Shown here: positions 24,129 to 35,052 of the stretch, one piece after another
Layout of the letters: every line of letters begins with the position of its first letter
How positions within the stretch are numbered: the stretch's first letter is position 1
Assembly: GCA_020726505.1 (NCBI GenBank)
Contig: JAHLEZ010000029.1
Span: 682,001-746,000, forward strand
Length of the DNA stretch: 64,000 bases
Reading direction: 5' to 3'
Origin: Leptodontidium sp. MPI-SDFR-AT-0119
Taxonomy: Eukaryota; Ascomycota; Leotiomycetes; Helotiales; Leptodontidiaceae
Translations under genes and position numbers: made by a program
Notes under the pieces: generated by a model
Told to the model about the DNA's origin: nothing
Seen by the model: the letters and a program-made list of their open reading frames with translations, nothing else
The model's database searches: none

Positions 24129-26399
24129 TCTTAGCTAGCATATAAGGGAGAGCTCTCTCGAGCTCTTCTTCCAAGAAATGTACAGAATCAAAGGCATTTT
24201 ACTTCTTATAAGGTATATGCCCTGTGCCACGAAATCGGTGATCTCTACGGAAATCATTGCCCTGTAGAGCCAACCGACAGATATAAACGATCTCGAAAGG
24301 CTATAAGTGTTTATCTACCCGTTAAATATTAATACTAACTACTTTATACTACTTAAGATTAATAAGTAAACGAAAATAATATACTACTACGATTTAATAG
24401 TAACTTATAAGATTATTTATTATAAGATGAAGTCTACTTTAGTCTAACGAGTAATAGAGGTACGTGGGTTTAGACAGACTTAAAGACGTTACTAACTTAT
24501 AATAGGCTAAATTTAAAGACTTAGGCTTTAAATATATTAAGGCGGTAAGTAAACTCCTTAAAACACCCCCGCGTATTAACCTAATATCTAGCTTACTCCT
24601 TAATAGAAAGATAAGTAGAGTTGCGGTCTTATAGTCATCCGCAACGCGAAGCAGCGGATAAATAGTCTCTTAGTTAAGGCATAAAATAGAGAGGTAGATC
24701 TCGACTGGGTAATTAAGGAAGTTATTAGGAATTGTAAGATGTTCCTTAGGAGTAATACTCTTTAGCCACGGCCCCTTTCTAAGAAACGCAAGAAGATAAT
24801 GGAAATGGTTTAAAGCAATGTTCCGAATTTAATTTGTAGTTCTAGAAGACTTAGGAAAGATGATTAGAATAAAGCCCGCTCAAGTCGTATATCCGTTGCG
24901 CTGCCACTAGAGACAAGATCTCCGGTACCGGGAAAATAATGTTCCGGCCAAAACCTCGCTTTACCGTTTACATGTAAATAAACTTCGTACTGTAGAAGTG
25001 CTGGACTAAAGGTAGGAGAGCCTGAAGCAGAGCCAGAACCAAAGCCAGGTTTATGTAAGGCAGGCAGCAGTGCAGAATTAATTCAATCACAAGTATTTCC
25101 GTGCCCATATAGATAGTGAATAGCATGGTGCGGTCTGAAAGGTGTCAACCCGGTGAATTACGGTTTCATCGACTTCAGTGCCTGCGCATAAACCACCACC
25201 CTATAAGCAATTGTAACACACCAAAGCTCGCTTCGATGGAAACCACGGCTGTTTGTAAGCTGGTATTAGTCCTCAGCGAATAAAATTGCTGGGAGACATC
25301 TCCAGGGAGATCATCAATCCTAGGAGAGTCTCGCCCGCTCACAGGGACCCGGGAATACCACCAGCCACCATTGTCCAGTAGAGATCATATCCATTCTCTA
25401 CTTGCCATAGTCTCCATACTAAAGTACCTGAGAGCTTGAATCTTGAGAAAAGTAACCCCTCTTAGCTCAATCGAGTCCTCTTCTTAAACCTCCGCCAGAC
25501 ATTCAGAAGGCAACACCATCCATGTGAAAGGGGAAGCTGCTATAATTACCCTCAACAATCATCGACAAATATCTTCGCCAAGAGCAGGACGAAACCCGAT
25601 TCCAATTTCAGGTCGAATATATCCGGATGTCCAAGACTGGACAGAATTTACCGATGCATAGTATTATTTCTTGCTAGTAGTCCAGAGGAGGTTTTACGAC
25701 GATTGCCTTATTCTTCGCGCACTAGCGTCATCCGTTGGAAGAGATATTGCGCCTACCCCAGTCGACGGGATGCATCTCCAGCGCGTGAGTTCTTTCGAGC
25801 TCGCCCATCGGAATAAGGAAGACCGGGATTGGGATAGTGCCTTCCACGAAGCGAATATTGTTATCGTGTAATTTCACAATAGCACCTGAATCTGTTAAAC
25901 TTTCAGACGGCTACCATTTATCAGCGACAGTCAGAGTTGACAGATGAAAGATTCGAAGAGTGAAGCTCTAGCCTTGCCCATGCAAGGCTGTTGGCTTGAA
26001 TCTCACCAACCTGTTTCTGGTGAGAGCAACATGCAGTTTGCAAAACAAGCACTTCGCAGAGATATTCTTTGACAGTCCACGGCGCTCGATGCAATAGGAA
26101 AAAACCCGGGGTATTGTAACTAGGTGGCGCAAGATATTCCCAAAGCTTCGAGGAATGCCTTGCCTAGCGGATATCTACTCTTCGTACCTGCAAGAAGATG
26201 ATTCGAACGAAGATTCAGAAGGAGATAGTGTGAATGCCGATGAAGAGATGCAATCGAGTGAGCCCGCGCTTGACTTTCAAGACTTCGAGTCTGACTGGAT
26301 GATTTACAGACTTCTGGGGAAGACATTTCCTGTAACTGGAAAGGGTGGTTGACCTTCGTTAAGCAGCCGATGCTTCTTCTCCAGTGATTCTGAGATGGG
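24129..26399. other. repeat border and gene-poor DNA
   Basis: AT-rich repeat DNA to about 24800, then balanced DNA with no confident gene. Short frames exist, for example 25671-25871 plus (VVQRRFYDDCLILRALASS) and 26155-26352 plus (acidic, EDDSNEDSEGDSVNADEE). Neither matches a family I know and neither shows clear intron-joined extensions. They may be parts of decayed or orphan genes. Confidence 0.4.
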
Positions 26400-26760
26400 C
26401 GTTTGATGTCGTTCGGAAGGGCTTATTATGTTGTGGAGTTGATGTAGTGCAGAATCTCGGTGCTTTTCTATTGTTGAAATTATAATATTGGTGGGCGCTT
26501 TGGCGATGAAGGCATGTGAGGTTAGTTGTGTAGGAGAGATGTCGGAGGAAGTAATATGACTTGGCGCCAAACTCGTTAGAGGCTTGATATTAACTCCGCA
26601 AATCTCTAAACTTTAAAACTGAGGCATTTAAATCTTCTTGAATTATTGTAAAATCTATGAAGTAGATCTAGAGTAATAGTAGAGGTTGACGATTGTTTGT
26701 TGGTATTTTTGAGAAAGAAAAAAACCGAGGCTGCAGCGAAAGCTCGAATGGGGGACAGTC
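26400..26760. repeat. copy A of a diverged segmental duplication
   Basis: About 360 bp that aligns, by eye, to 27370-27730 in the same orientation. Shared blocks include AACTCCGCAAATCTC, GTAGAGGTTGACGATTGTTTG against GTAGAGATTAACAGTTGTTTG, and GGCTGCAGCGAAAGCTC. Both copies include the 5' end of a minus-strand open frame (26304-26570 and 27296-27544), but the encoded residues are not conserved, so coding is unproven. Confidence 0.7.
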
Positions 26761-27369
26761 ACTTGCTGGTCTCTCACGGCATCACCCCAGATGGGGTCTG
26801 GAGGTGTAAGGGTGACCGGTCATAATCGCCTGAGAAGTCGTTCAATCGGGTATCTTTGGAAGGTTGCGTTGTTCAGCCATCTGGGACATGGTTTGGGAGT
26901 AGAAAGCAAACGATGCGGGGTGGGGGCACGTCTGGTAGCTGCACCCCAGCCACATTTACCAGGGATAGCCACAGAGACTTGCAAATATCACGTAAGTGAA
27001 ATCGCGTCATAATCAAGCTTCCCCAGGGCAGTGAGCTTGGCCCCAGCGAGGTGGTGCAAGACCTGCAGGACCCGTGTTGCCGCTGCGGGATTCTGCGGGG
27101 CAGCAAAATTCGCCTTTTGCCTCTCGTGTGTTCCCCAACGTCTTGAATAGCTTTGGATTTTATAAATTATATAATCTTATCTTTTACAGGATATGTAGAG
27201 CGGGCTAGCTCCTTGCTTTGGGCAGACTGAAATTGAAAAATAGACCTTTGCAACAAGCAGTAAACCCAACCCCACCAGGCGTGTGGATTGTTTTGCTAAT
27301 GAGTTGAGGCAGCTGCGAGAGTGGATCGACTGGACAGGGAGGTTGATGTAGCTAGAGGGTTGTATTTCT
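26761..27369. other. unique DNA between the duplicated segments
   Basis: About 600 bp without a supportable gene. Overlapping short frames lie on both strands at 26791-27106, with no domain. Confidence 0.45.
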
Positions 27370-27730
27370 TTCCCTCGGCGAGCTGATGTTTTTTGTAGTT
27401 GTTCTCCTGGGGAGTGCAAAAGCTCGCTGCTTCTTCGCTGTTGAGATATGCCAATGAACGCCTTTGGCTGTGACGGAATTTGAGGTTGGTTATGAAGTTA
27501 TGGATATGTCGGGAAAAAGTGAATTTGACTTTGGCGCTAAACACGTCAGAGGCGTCGAATCAACTCCGCAAATCTCCAAACTCCAGCAATAAGATATTTA
27601 GGGATTTCAGAATCGATAAAAAATCTGCGACGCAAATCTACAGTTATAGTAGAGATTAACAGTTGTTTGTTGTTATTGATGAGGGAGAAAAGAGGCGGGG
27701 CTGCAGCGAAAGCTCAGAATGGCGGGCGCA
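27370..27730. repeat. copy B of a diverged segmental duplication
   Basis: Direct copy of 26400-26760 at an offset of about 970 bp. Conserved blocks include AACTCCGCAAATCTCCAAAC and GGCTGCAGCGAAAGCTC. It ends just before the 12-bp tandem motif array that precedes the rhamnosidase. Confidence 0.7.
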
Positions 27731-27807
27731 CAGGATCTTCCTTGGCAGGGTAGATCAAGTGGAGACTGAACTGGTGTTTTCTGTTGGCATTTGTCCTGTG
27801 TATGTAT

Positions 27808-27867
27808 ATCTAAGCGGGTATCTAAGCGGATATCTAAGCGGATATCTAAGCGGATATCTAAGCGCGT
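27808..27867 (+). promoter_or_regulatory. five tandem copies of cluster motif ATCTAAGCG
   Basis: ATCTAAGCG starts at 27808, 27820, 27832, 27844 and 27856, an exact 12-bp period (unit TATCTAAGCGGA; the last unit runs into CGTG). It sits about 225 bp before the rhamnosidase ATG. The same 9-mer recurs singly or in pairs in every other promoter of the seven-gene cluster, so this is best read as an array of binding sites for the cluster regulator. A 12-bp period places sites near one helical turn apart. Confidence 0.75.
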
Positions 27868-28089
27868 GCGTGGGCTTATTGCCCCAGGTCTCGGTCTCGG
27901 GCGATCTACCTCCTGGAAAGAAGGCAAAGCTTTGACCCCGTAATTCCACTCCACCAGTACCTGTCCCTTCTGTAAATACATACAAGTACTTGCGGTCTGA
28001 ATTAGAGTACCTGCAGCTGCACGTCAGGAGAGGTCGCAAATTTGCATCCACAGTGCATTGTATTCTCATATTCTCATATTCTCACCAAC

Positions 28090-30919
28090 ATGGCAACATC
28101 AGAGGCGGAGTCTTCGTCTTCGCCCAACCACTTAGTCATTTCCGACCTTCGCTTCGATCACTATGCACGAGCAGATGCTCTCGGTGTTGATGCTACACGC
28201 CCTTCTTTGTCCTGGAAATACGTCCAAGCACCAGCCGAGTACTCTCAGGAACGCTACGAACTTACGATTTGGGAGATTCTGCCAGATCTGTCAACAAAGC
28301 CGATGTGCAAAGTCGCTGTCGCATCCCCAGAGTCTGTGCTGGTTCCGTGGCCGTTAGAAGCAAGCCTACGGTCTCGCCAAAGGATCGGCTGCACAGTCAG
28401 CACCTGGGGCAGAGGTGTCCGCTCGACACAGTCTGGAGAAGCCACTTTGGAGACCGGCTTACTCCAACCGGCCGACTGGAAATGTAAAAGGATCACAGTG
28501 CCGTGGACTCAAGACTCCGAAAATCCCACCCCAGAGCAAATTTATCGAAAAAGCTTTCGCGTTAAGACAGACACCGAAATTGGGAGGGCAAGACTATACA
28601 TTACCAGCCACGGCGTATATGAGGCAGAGATCAATGGGCAGCGAGTTGGAGATCACTTCCTCGCGCCTGGCTGGACGTCGTACAATGAGCGGTTGATGTA
28701 CCAAACATATGATGTTGAGGGACAATTGTCCTCAGGGAACGACGGGATGAGCTGCATTGGCGTACGGATTGGCGAGGGATGGTACAGTGGTCACCTTGGG
28801 CCACAAAGTCTAGCAGGTCGCAGAGGTATATGGGGATCACAGAATGCAGTGATGGTGCAATTGGAGATCACCTATCGAGACGGAACCGTCGATACCGTAG
28901 TATCTGATGAGAGCTGGACCTGCAAGCTAGGACCTACTCAGCTGGCTGAGATGTATCGTGGTGAGAAGTATGATGGTAGGCTTGCAGATGATGGGTGGTC
29001 ACAATCACGGGATCTTGTCGGAACAGATTGGCAGCAGGTCCAGGTTCTTGGTGATATGTACGATGGAAGACTGGATGCGCAGGGCGGACCGCCCATGCGA
29101 CACATCTCGACGGTACCGGTGTCAAAAACAATCAAAACTCCCTCGGGAAAAGTGGTACTAGACTTTGGTCAAAACATCGTTGGTTTCACAAGAATAAAAT
29201 CGGTTTCAGGACAAGCTGGACAAGCTATTTCTTTGAGACATTTTGAAGTCTTGGAGAGCGAAGAACCGGGGACACGACCTCTACGCCTGGCAGACCAGCT
29301 TGATATCTACACCGTCAAGGGTTGTGGTAATGAGACCTGGGAGCCACGCTTCACCATACACGGATTTCGATATGTGGAGGTAGATGGCTGGCCTGCTGGT
29401 CACGCTGACGTCTCCCAAAGCATTGAGGCTGTCGTTGTAGCTTCCGATCTGTCTTGGACTGGAACGTTTGGCTCTTCCAATCATTTGCTCAATAAGCTGC
29501 ACGAGAACGTCTGTTGGAGCTTGAGGGGTAATTTTACCGCCATTCCGACAGATTGTCCACAGCGAGATGAAAGACTGGGATGGACAGGCGACATTGCCCT
29601 ATTTGGACCAACTGGGCTGTACCTGACTGACTGTTTCAGTATGCTCAAGCGCTGGCTGGTAGATGTGGCAATAGACCAGCGTGAACTTCAAGGTGTACCA
29701 GCTTGGGTAACACCCAACGTGTTGCGGAAAAGCACGTTCAACGGCGGCCTGCCGACGGCAATCTGGGATGACGTGACCATCTTACTCCCATGGACGCTGT
29801 ACCAATCAACTGGAGACGTCACTGTTCTTTCTGTTCAGTACGATAGTATGTTGGATTGGCTGCGCGTTCTTCCAAGGGATACCGCGAACGGCAGCAGACT
29901 CTGGAACCCAGCATGTGGTCAGTGGGGAGTAAGTAGCTGATTCCACTTCTGTTCAAACTGCCAAATGGCTGACCCGCTTCTAGGACTGGCTAGATCCTGA
30001 TGCGCCATCTGACTCACCCTGGCAGGCTAAAACCGCCCCTGATCTTGTTGCCAACGCTTTTCTCGTCCATTGCCTGAAAATCATGAGCAGAATCAGCCTC
30101 ATTCTCGGCGACGATGCTCGAGGGCGAAGCTTTGATGAGGAGTATGAATCTTGCCGAGCTGATTTCATCCGGATGTTCATCACCCCAACAGGAAGACTTG
30201 TCTCGGAATCCCAGACCGGCTATACACTCTGTATCTTTTTGAATCTGTTTGAGACCGCCCAGCAGCTCTCCCTGGCAGGCCAGCGTCTGGCCCAGCTCGT
30301 CATCGATAACCATTGCCGCATCAGTACAGGCTTTGCCGGGACTCCATATTTGTGCGAAGCCCTCTCACTTACTGGCTATGGCTCCATAGCTGTTAGAACC
30401 CTCCTCAATGAGGAGAACCCTAGCTGGCTTTACCAGGTCAAGATGGGTGCCACGACAGTGTGGGAACGATGGGATAGTATGCTGTCTGATGGAACGATCA
30501 ATCCTGGAGAAATGACAAGTTTCAACCACTATGCCCTAGGATCAGTGGCCACGTATCTTCACGAACGAGTCGCAGGTCTCAGACGTATCGAGGTTGGATG
30601 GAAGAGGGCCAGGTTCGAACCTGAGTGTGCATTTTGGAACGTCCTCGATCACGCAAGCACATCTCATTCAGGACCGTATGGGAAAATTGAATGTGGGTGG
30701 AAGATCCACGTGGGCGAGAACGGTACTAGGACGTTGAAGGCGACGGTCACTGTTCCACCATTGACATTACTCGAAGTCAAATTGCCTGGTGTCGAGACAG
30801 AAGTCATTGGTCCGAAACAAGCCGATTTCCAGATTGATATGAGTCAAATCAAAGTAACTGGCAAGAAAGAGCCCGAATTGAGCTTCTGGCCAAGGATCAA
30901 GATGACCATGACGTCTTGA
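28090..30919 (+). CDS. alpha-L-rhamnosidase, GH78
   Basis: A glycoside hydrolase family 78 enzyme that removes terminal alpha-L-rhamnose from glycosides by an inverting mechanism. Exons are 28090-29928 and 29984-30919 with a 55-bp intron (GTAAGT...CTTCTAG, phase 0); the product is 924 residues, normal for fungal GH78. The N-terminal beta domains hold FRVKTDTEIGRARLYITSHG and the APGWTSYNERLMYQTYDV block. The catalytic segment TDCPQRDERLGWTGD lies at about residues 487-501. After the intron come GDWLDPDAP, GFAGTPYLCEAL and TTVWERWDS..NPGEMTSFNHYALGS, all family hallmarks. The first ATG (CCAACATGG) is followed by MATSEAESSSSPNHLV with no signal peptide, so the enzyme is probably intracellular and would act on an imported or endogenous rhamnoside. 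Five tandem ATCTAAGCG motifs lie upstream, tying it to the downstream cluster. Confidence 0.93.
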
Positions 30920-32258
30920 CGAGAGTTTGGGATGGATTGGTCGAGTATATCAGATGTTGAGTTTTGGGAGGACAATGAGTCTATAGGCTTGAACTATATA
31001 ACATAAAATGAACTTTTGCAAACCCTCCTAGACAGCCTTTCAAATCTTCCAAGACTACATCATAAGGTCGGATATTCTCCCTCCTCGATCCACGAAGCCG
31101 CACAGTTGCAGCCGAAGCAAGCTGTCATGGCCTTGTTCACTCACCTCGGCCTCCTATACCATATATTCGAAGAGCAAACAAGCCGGCCACGGGTGATTTT
31201 CACAGATCGAAAGCGCGAGAACGACAACGAAGTTGAGACATTAGGTAAGAAAGCGAAGCAGCAGTATATAGGCACGGATGGGATTTCGTTTTGAGGGTCG
31301 TCGACAAAGGATAATGGATCACTCACGCAATCGGCAGCGAGTAGTGGGGACTGATCGTTGGTTCGATCAATGTTTCCACATGCCGGTATCTCGCTTGTTG
31401 GTAAAAAAAAGAAAAATGCCTGACTACCGTCTGTGTTCCGAGATGCACAGAAATGCATGAAAAATACTTCTATTTTACGAATTATCTATAAAAGTTCTCC
31501 ACGAAGTGTTGAACATCACTCGAACAAACTTGCATGTTCTAGAGTCAAGTCTTGCGCTATCAGTTCCATCAAATCTGGTCAAATCAAGCCCTCGTCGGCA
31601 GAACGTGGTCCTAGGACCGAGATCAATGATCTAGTCAGCGTCCATATGCATGCAGAAAGAAAACATCAATCATGTAGATTTACCCTCATGGTCGAGGAGA
31701 TCACAGCTGCTCTGTAGGCATATTTGTCGAGTATGAAGCTCGTGCTCAATGCCGATGTCATCGTTGCGGGTGTAGATTGACGATGGGTACATCTGGCGAA
31801 CTGGTAAATTCGCAAATACCCTGGTCTGCTTCTCATTTCGACTCATTACAATCCATTCAAGCTTTCGATTCCTGCTCCCACGTGCGATTGTTACTCAGTA
31901 CGATGTAGTGATCAAGATGACTAATGCACTGGTAAACATATGTCAAACTTGTCCAGAGAACTATGATCAAAATCTCTCTTTTGAGACTGAGCTTGCGTGA
32001 GAACGTCAGGAGCCGAGGGCGGTAGAAAGAAGACATTTGATTTCTATCAGACCAGATGCGTTACAAGGTAGATCAGTGGCACACACGCTCGAACCTCCTT
32101 TATGTGCGGCATCAACTCAGCCAAGTGGGAGAGGTCGTAAAAATATGAGAATAGCTGTAATTGGTTTTCGAGCGATAACATACTGCTGTTCTTCGGTCTT
32201 GCACTTCTCGTTATTCGGTTGAAATGAGTTAAGAGTGCTATTGATATAGAAAGCTAAG
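30920..32258. other. intergenic, no confident gene
   Basis: The region between the rhamnosidase stop and the end of the convergent permease gene. A short frame from an ATG near 31124 to 31294 and others at 31433-31717 and 32037-32222 have no domain. No cluster motif was seen here, as expected for a region with gene 3' ends on both sides. Confidence 0.5.
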
Positions 32259-33865
32259 TTACACTACTTGGGTAGCTCGTACTTCGTCGCCGGATGAGGT
32301 TGCTGCCCTCTTTGAATAGCCCACTGCCCAGTATATCGCTCCCAAAGCCAGCACACCAACGAATATGACGGAGGTATAATTCATAGTCTCGGCAGTAACA
32401 GGTAGGTAAAGGGGCAAGCAGAAGACTATGCTTGTGAACGCTGCCCAAAGAAGAGCAATAACATAAACCACGCTTCCCCAGGAACCAAGATTAAACCACC
32501 GATCGGGGTTGAGTCTCTCACGACCACGACCGAGTACCAATGCAAAGCAGGTGATCATGGACATAGTGATACAAATGCCTGCACCTCCAAGTAATGCATT
32601 CATAGCAATGGTCGATCCCAGTACAATTGTTCCGAGAGCCACGACAAGTCCAGTGATCCAGATTAGAGCATTGACGGGTAATTGGTCAGAGGATGATAGT
32701 CTCGACATAATGTTGTGTAGCGGCAGGTTTCCTTCTCTCGAAAAAGACCAGTAGAGACGCGAGACGCTGAGCAATGTTGCTATAGCAGAAATGGTGAAGC
32801 ATATGACCACAAGTGTAACCCCAATTATGGTCAGAGGAAGTGACCGTACAGCATTGAAAACGAGCTGGACGATAGGCTGTCCACCAACAGGAGTAAGTAG
32901 ACTGACAGGATCCACATTGCTGAATTGATAGACGATGATCATTGCTAGGCCGACGACGTAGCTGAGTAGTAAGGATCCAATCAAGACTTGGGGCAGTTGC
33001 TTGCCAGGGTTGTCCATCTCGTCAGCAAGATGGATGGCATTATCAAAGCCGGCGAGGGTTGTAATAGCGGGGAGTAGACCCATGAAGAAAACTAGCCCAT
33101 TGGATGACCATCCTGACTCGTTGATAAAAGTGAAGAATACGTCGTGTGCATTTTGCTTTGGCGCTGCCCGCACGAGAAGCGCAATCAACATGTACAAGGC
33201 AGAACCATTGTAAGCAAAGATGGCTATCTTCAGTAGCCATTTCAGCGATCTGAAGGCATATGGGAGGTTGAATGACAGGCAGAAAAGGCTGAAAGCAACG
33301 TATAAAAGGTACACGTGCCATACCCTCTCGACGTACTCCGGATGACTTGCTGAAACGAGAGCAAGAACTAGTTGGGCTGGGTACAGATATGAGGCAGCCG
33401 TGATGAGAATCCAGGCGGAAGTCGTGGCCCAACCGGTGAAGTAAGCCAGACCACGAGAGTAATTTGGCGGTGCAAGAACGAGAACCCAGTGCGCTGGACC
33501 TGCTAGAGTGTCAGCGAGTGTAGATGATAATTCGACTCTATCAAATGCAAAAACAAACCTGATGAGTGTGGAATAGCCGATGCAAGCTCACACACGGCCA
33601 AACAAACTACAAGTTGGAAGAATCCAACCATAAGGAAGCCCCAGAAGTAGCCGGCGGAACCACCTAGTCCAACAGCCAACGAAAGGTATGATCCGATCGT
33701 CAGTGGAGCTCCTGTGACCGAGAATTGGACTCCCAAAGCAGCCAGGAGACTGAAGTGCTTCTTGGGCCGCACTTCACCCACAGCCTCGGACGTGGAAGTC
33801 GTTCTTTGTTCGATACCATCGGTGTCGACATTCTTCGCAGACATGGTTTTGTTGTCTTCGCTCAT
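32259..33865 (-). CDS. amino-acid/choline-type permease (APC superfamily)
   Basis: A multi-pass plasma-membrane transporter of the fungal amino acid/choline transporter group (APC superfamily), importing amino acids, choline, GABA or related amines by proton symport. Exon 1 is 33865-33559 and exon 2 is 33502-32259; the 56-bp intron (GTTTGT donor, CTCTAG acceptor) splits the codon after IPHSS and restores SSAGPAHWV. The product is 516 residues with about 12 hydrophobic segments, starting GVQFSVTGAPLTIGSYLSL. The ELASAIPHSS..GPAHWV region corresponds to the conserved ELASA.P..GG...W signature of the group. GFDNAIHLADEMDNPGKQLP is the classic mid-protein motif. The cytosolic N-terminus has lysines (KPKKHFS-like). 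It is divergently transcribed from BBE1, sharing a promoter with three ATCTAAGCG sites. It may import the pathway substrate or its nitrogen-bearing part. Confidence 0.92.
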
Positions 33866-34363
33866 TGTGAATGTGAAGAAGTAAGACGATGAACACTGGA
33901 AGGAAGCGTAAAGTTGCAGTTGTGTCTTGTGCTTGGTGTAGTGGCAGCACGAGATAAGGTATTGGAGAGGGAGGAATTGCTTGGTCAGCTGCAGGAAAAA
34001 GCGGAGAGCTTGCGTCCTACTTATAGATCATTCATCTATCTGTCCAAGCCTGATATCAGTTCCGGCCGGCAAGAGTAGGTGGAGTCTGGACTCTTACCTC
34101 TTAAGTCCTTGGATGCGCATTTGATGGGATGGATCATTTGGACAGTAACTACAGGTGGCTGGCCGTCTTCCAGGATTACCTAGGTATGATCCGGCCGAGT
34201 GAAACCTCTGGGAGTCTTGGGCAGTTCCCCAAGGAGCGTGGAGAGCGGACTGTACCATTGAGAATTGGAGTGCATGCGGTGGTGTCTGTGCGCGGATCGA
34301 ATATCTGGCTAGGCCCACCGCCACCGCCACCGCGTTTAGATATAGTTTTATTTGATATGATAG

Positions 34364-34389
34364 CGCTTAGATTTAGATAACGCTTAGAT
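34364..34389 (-). promoter_or_regulatory. two ATCTAAGCG sites, permease/BBE1 promoter
   Basis: CGCTTAGAT, the complement of the cluster motif, lies at 34364-34372 and 34381-34389 (17 bp start to start). A near-copy, CGTTTAGAT, is at 34333-34341. The sites are about 500 bp upstream of the permease ATG and point toward it. Confidence 0.7.
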
Positions 34390-34624
34390 TATTATTTGGT
34401 CTAATCTCGCCAGCTGTCCCAGCTCTCGGCGGGTAATTTCCCGAGACGTGAAATTGGATGCCGAGGCTGACGAGGCTGATTTTGCCGAGCCGTTCGAGTC
34501 ATGCATGCCAACGAGCTGATGTGGGACTTGTGACCATGTGACCATTACCTAAAAAAGGGTCTCGAAGCAACAGAAGCTGTTGAGATTGAGTCTGTGGAAT
34601 CATTTCAACCAACCAGATTCCAAG

Positions 34625-34644
34625 ATCTAAGCAAGATCTAAGCG
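34625..34644 (+). promoter_or_regulatory. ATCTAAGCG site plus near-copy, BBE1 side
   Basis: ATCTAAGCA (one mismatch) at 34625-34633 and ATCTAAGCG at 34636-34644, 11 bp apart, in the BBE1 orientation about 410 bp before its ATG. Confidence 0.7.
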
Positions 34645-35052
34645 CAATATATGCCGCCAGCATTCACAAGTACAATAGGTCATCCATGATCACTCATCTT
34701 TATCGATGCGATACGGCAATGCTGGGCGCCAAATGCTCCACAATTCCGCAAGCCTATCTAAGGAGTGGAGACAATGTGCCGCAGCACGCGGGGAATACAG
34801 TACTGTGTTAGAATAACAGCTCCGACGATCATGGTCTGTTAGTTTACATGTAGAGTCGCATAGTGCAGTGCATCTGCAAGCTTGTAGAACAACTATCAGA
34901 TGTCCAGGTTCGCACTCTACTCCAGCTGTCTAGACTCCTAGCCTGATCATCACGTCAACAATTATTTGTCTCTCTCATTCTATCGACTAACCCTCTGTGC
35001 TTCTTCACTGATCTCTGCCTGCCATACAGTAGAATTCTTCCTTTCGTATAAT

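Noticed and set aside
17500..24800. AT-rich blocks as a centromere
   Set aside because: They contain identifiable transposons with RIP signatures and are only a few kb long; no evidence for centromere function in this window.
26001..26025. Hairpin TCTCACCA...TGGTGAGA
   Set aside because: An 8-bp stem without a U tract or any neighbouring gene; likely chance.
27673..28069. Minus-strand frames with repeated RLDI/RYPL units
   Set aside because: The repeats are translations of the 12-bp DNA array, not a protein repeat.
28042..28089. N-terminal extension of the rhamnosidase frame
   Set aside because: The frame is open upstream but has no ATG; the first ATG is at 28090 with good context.
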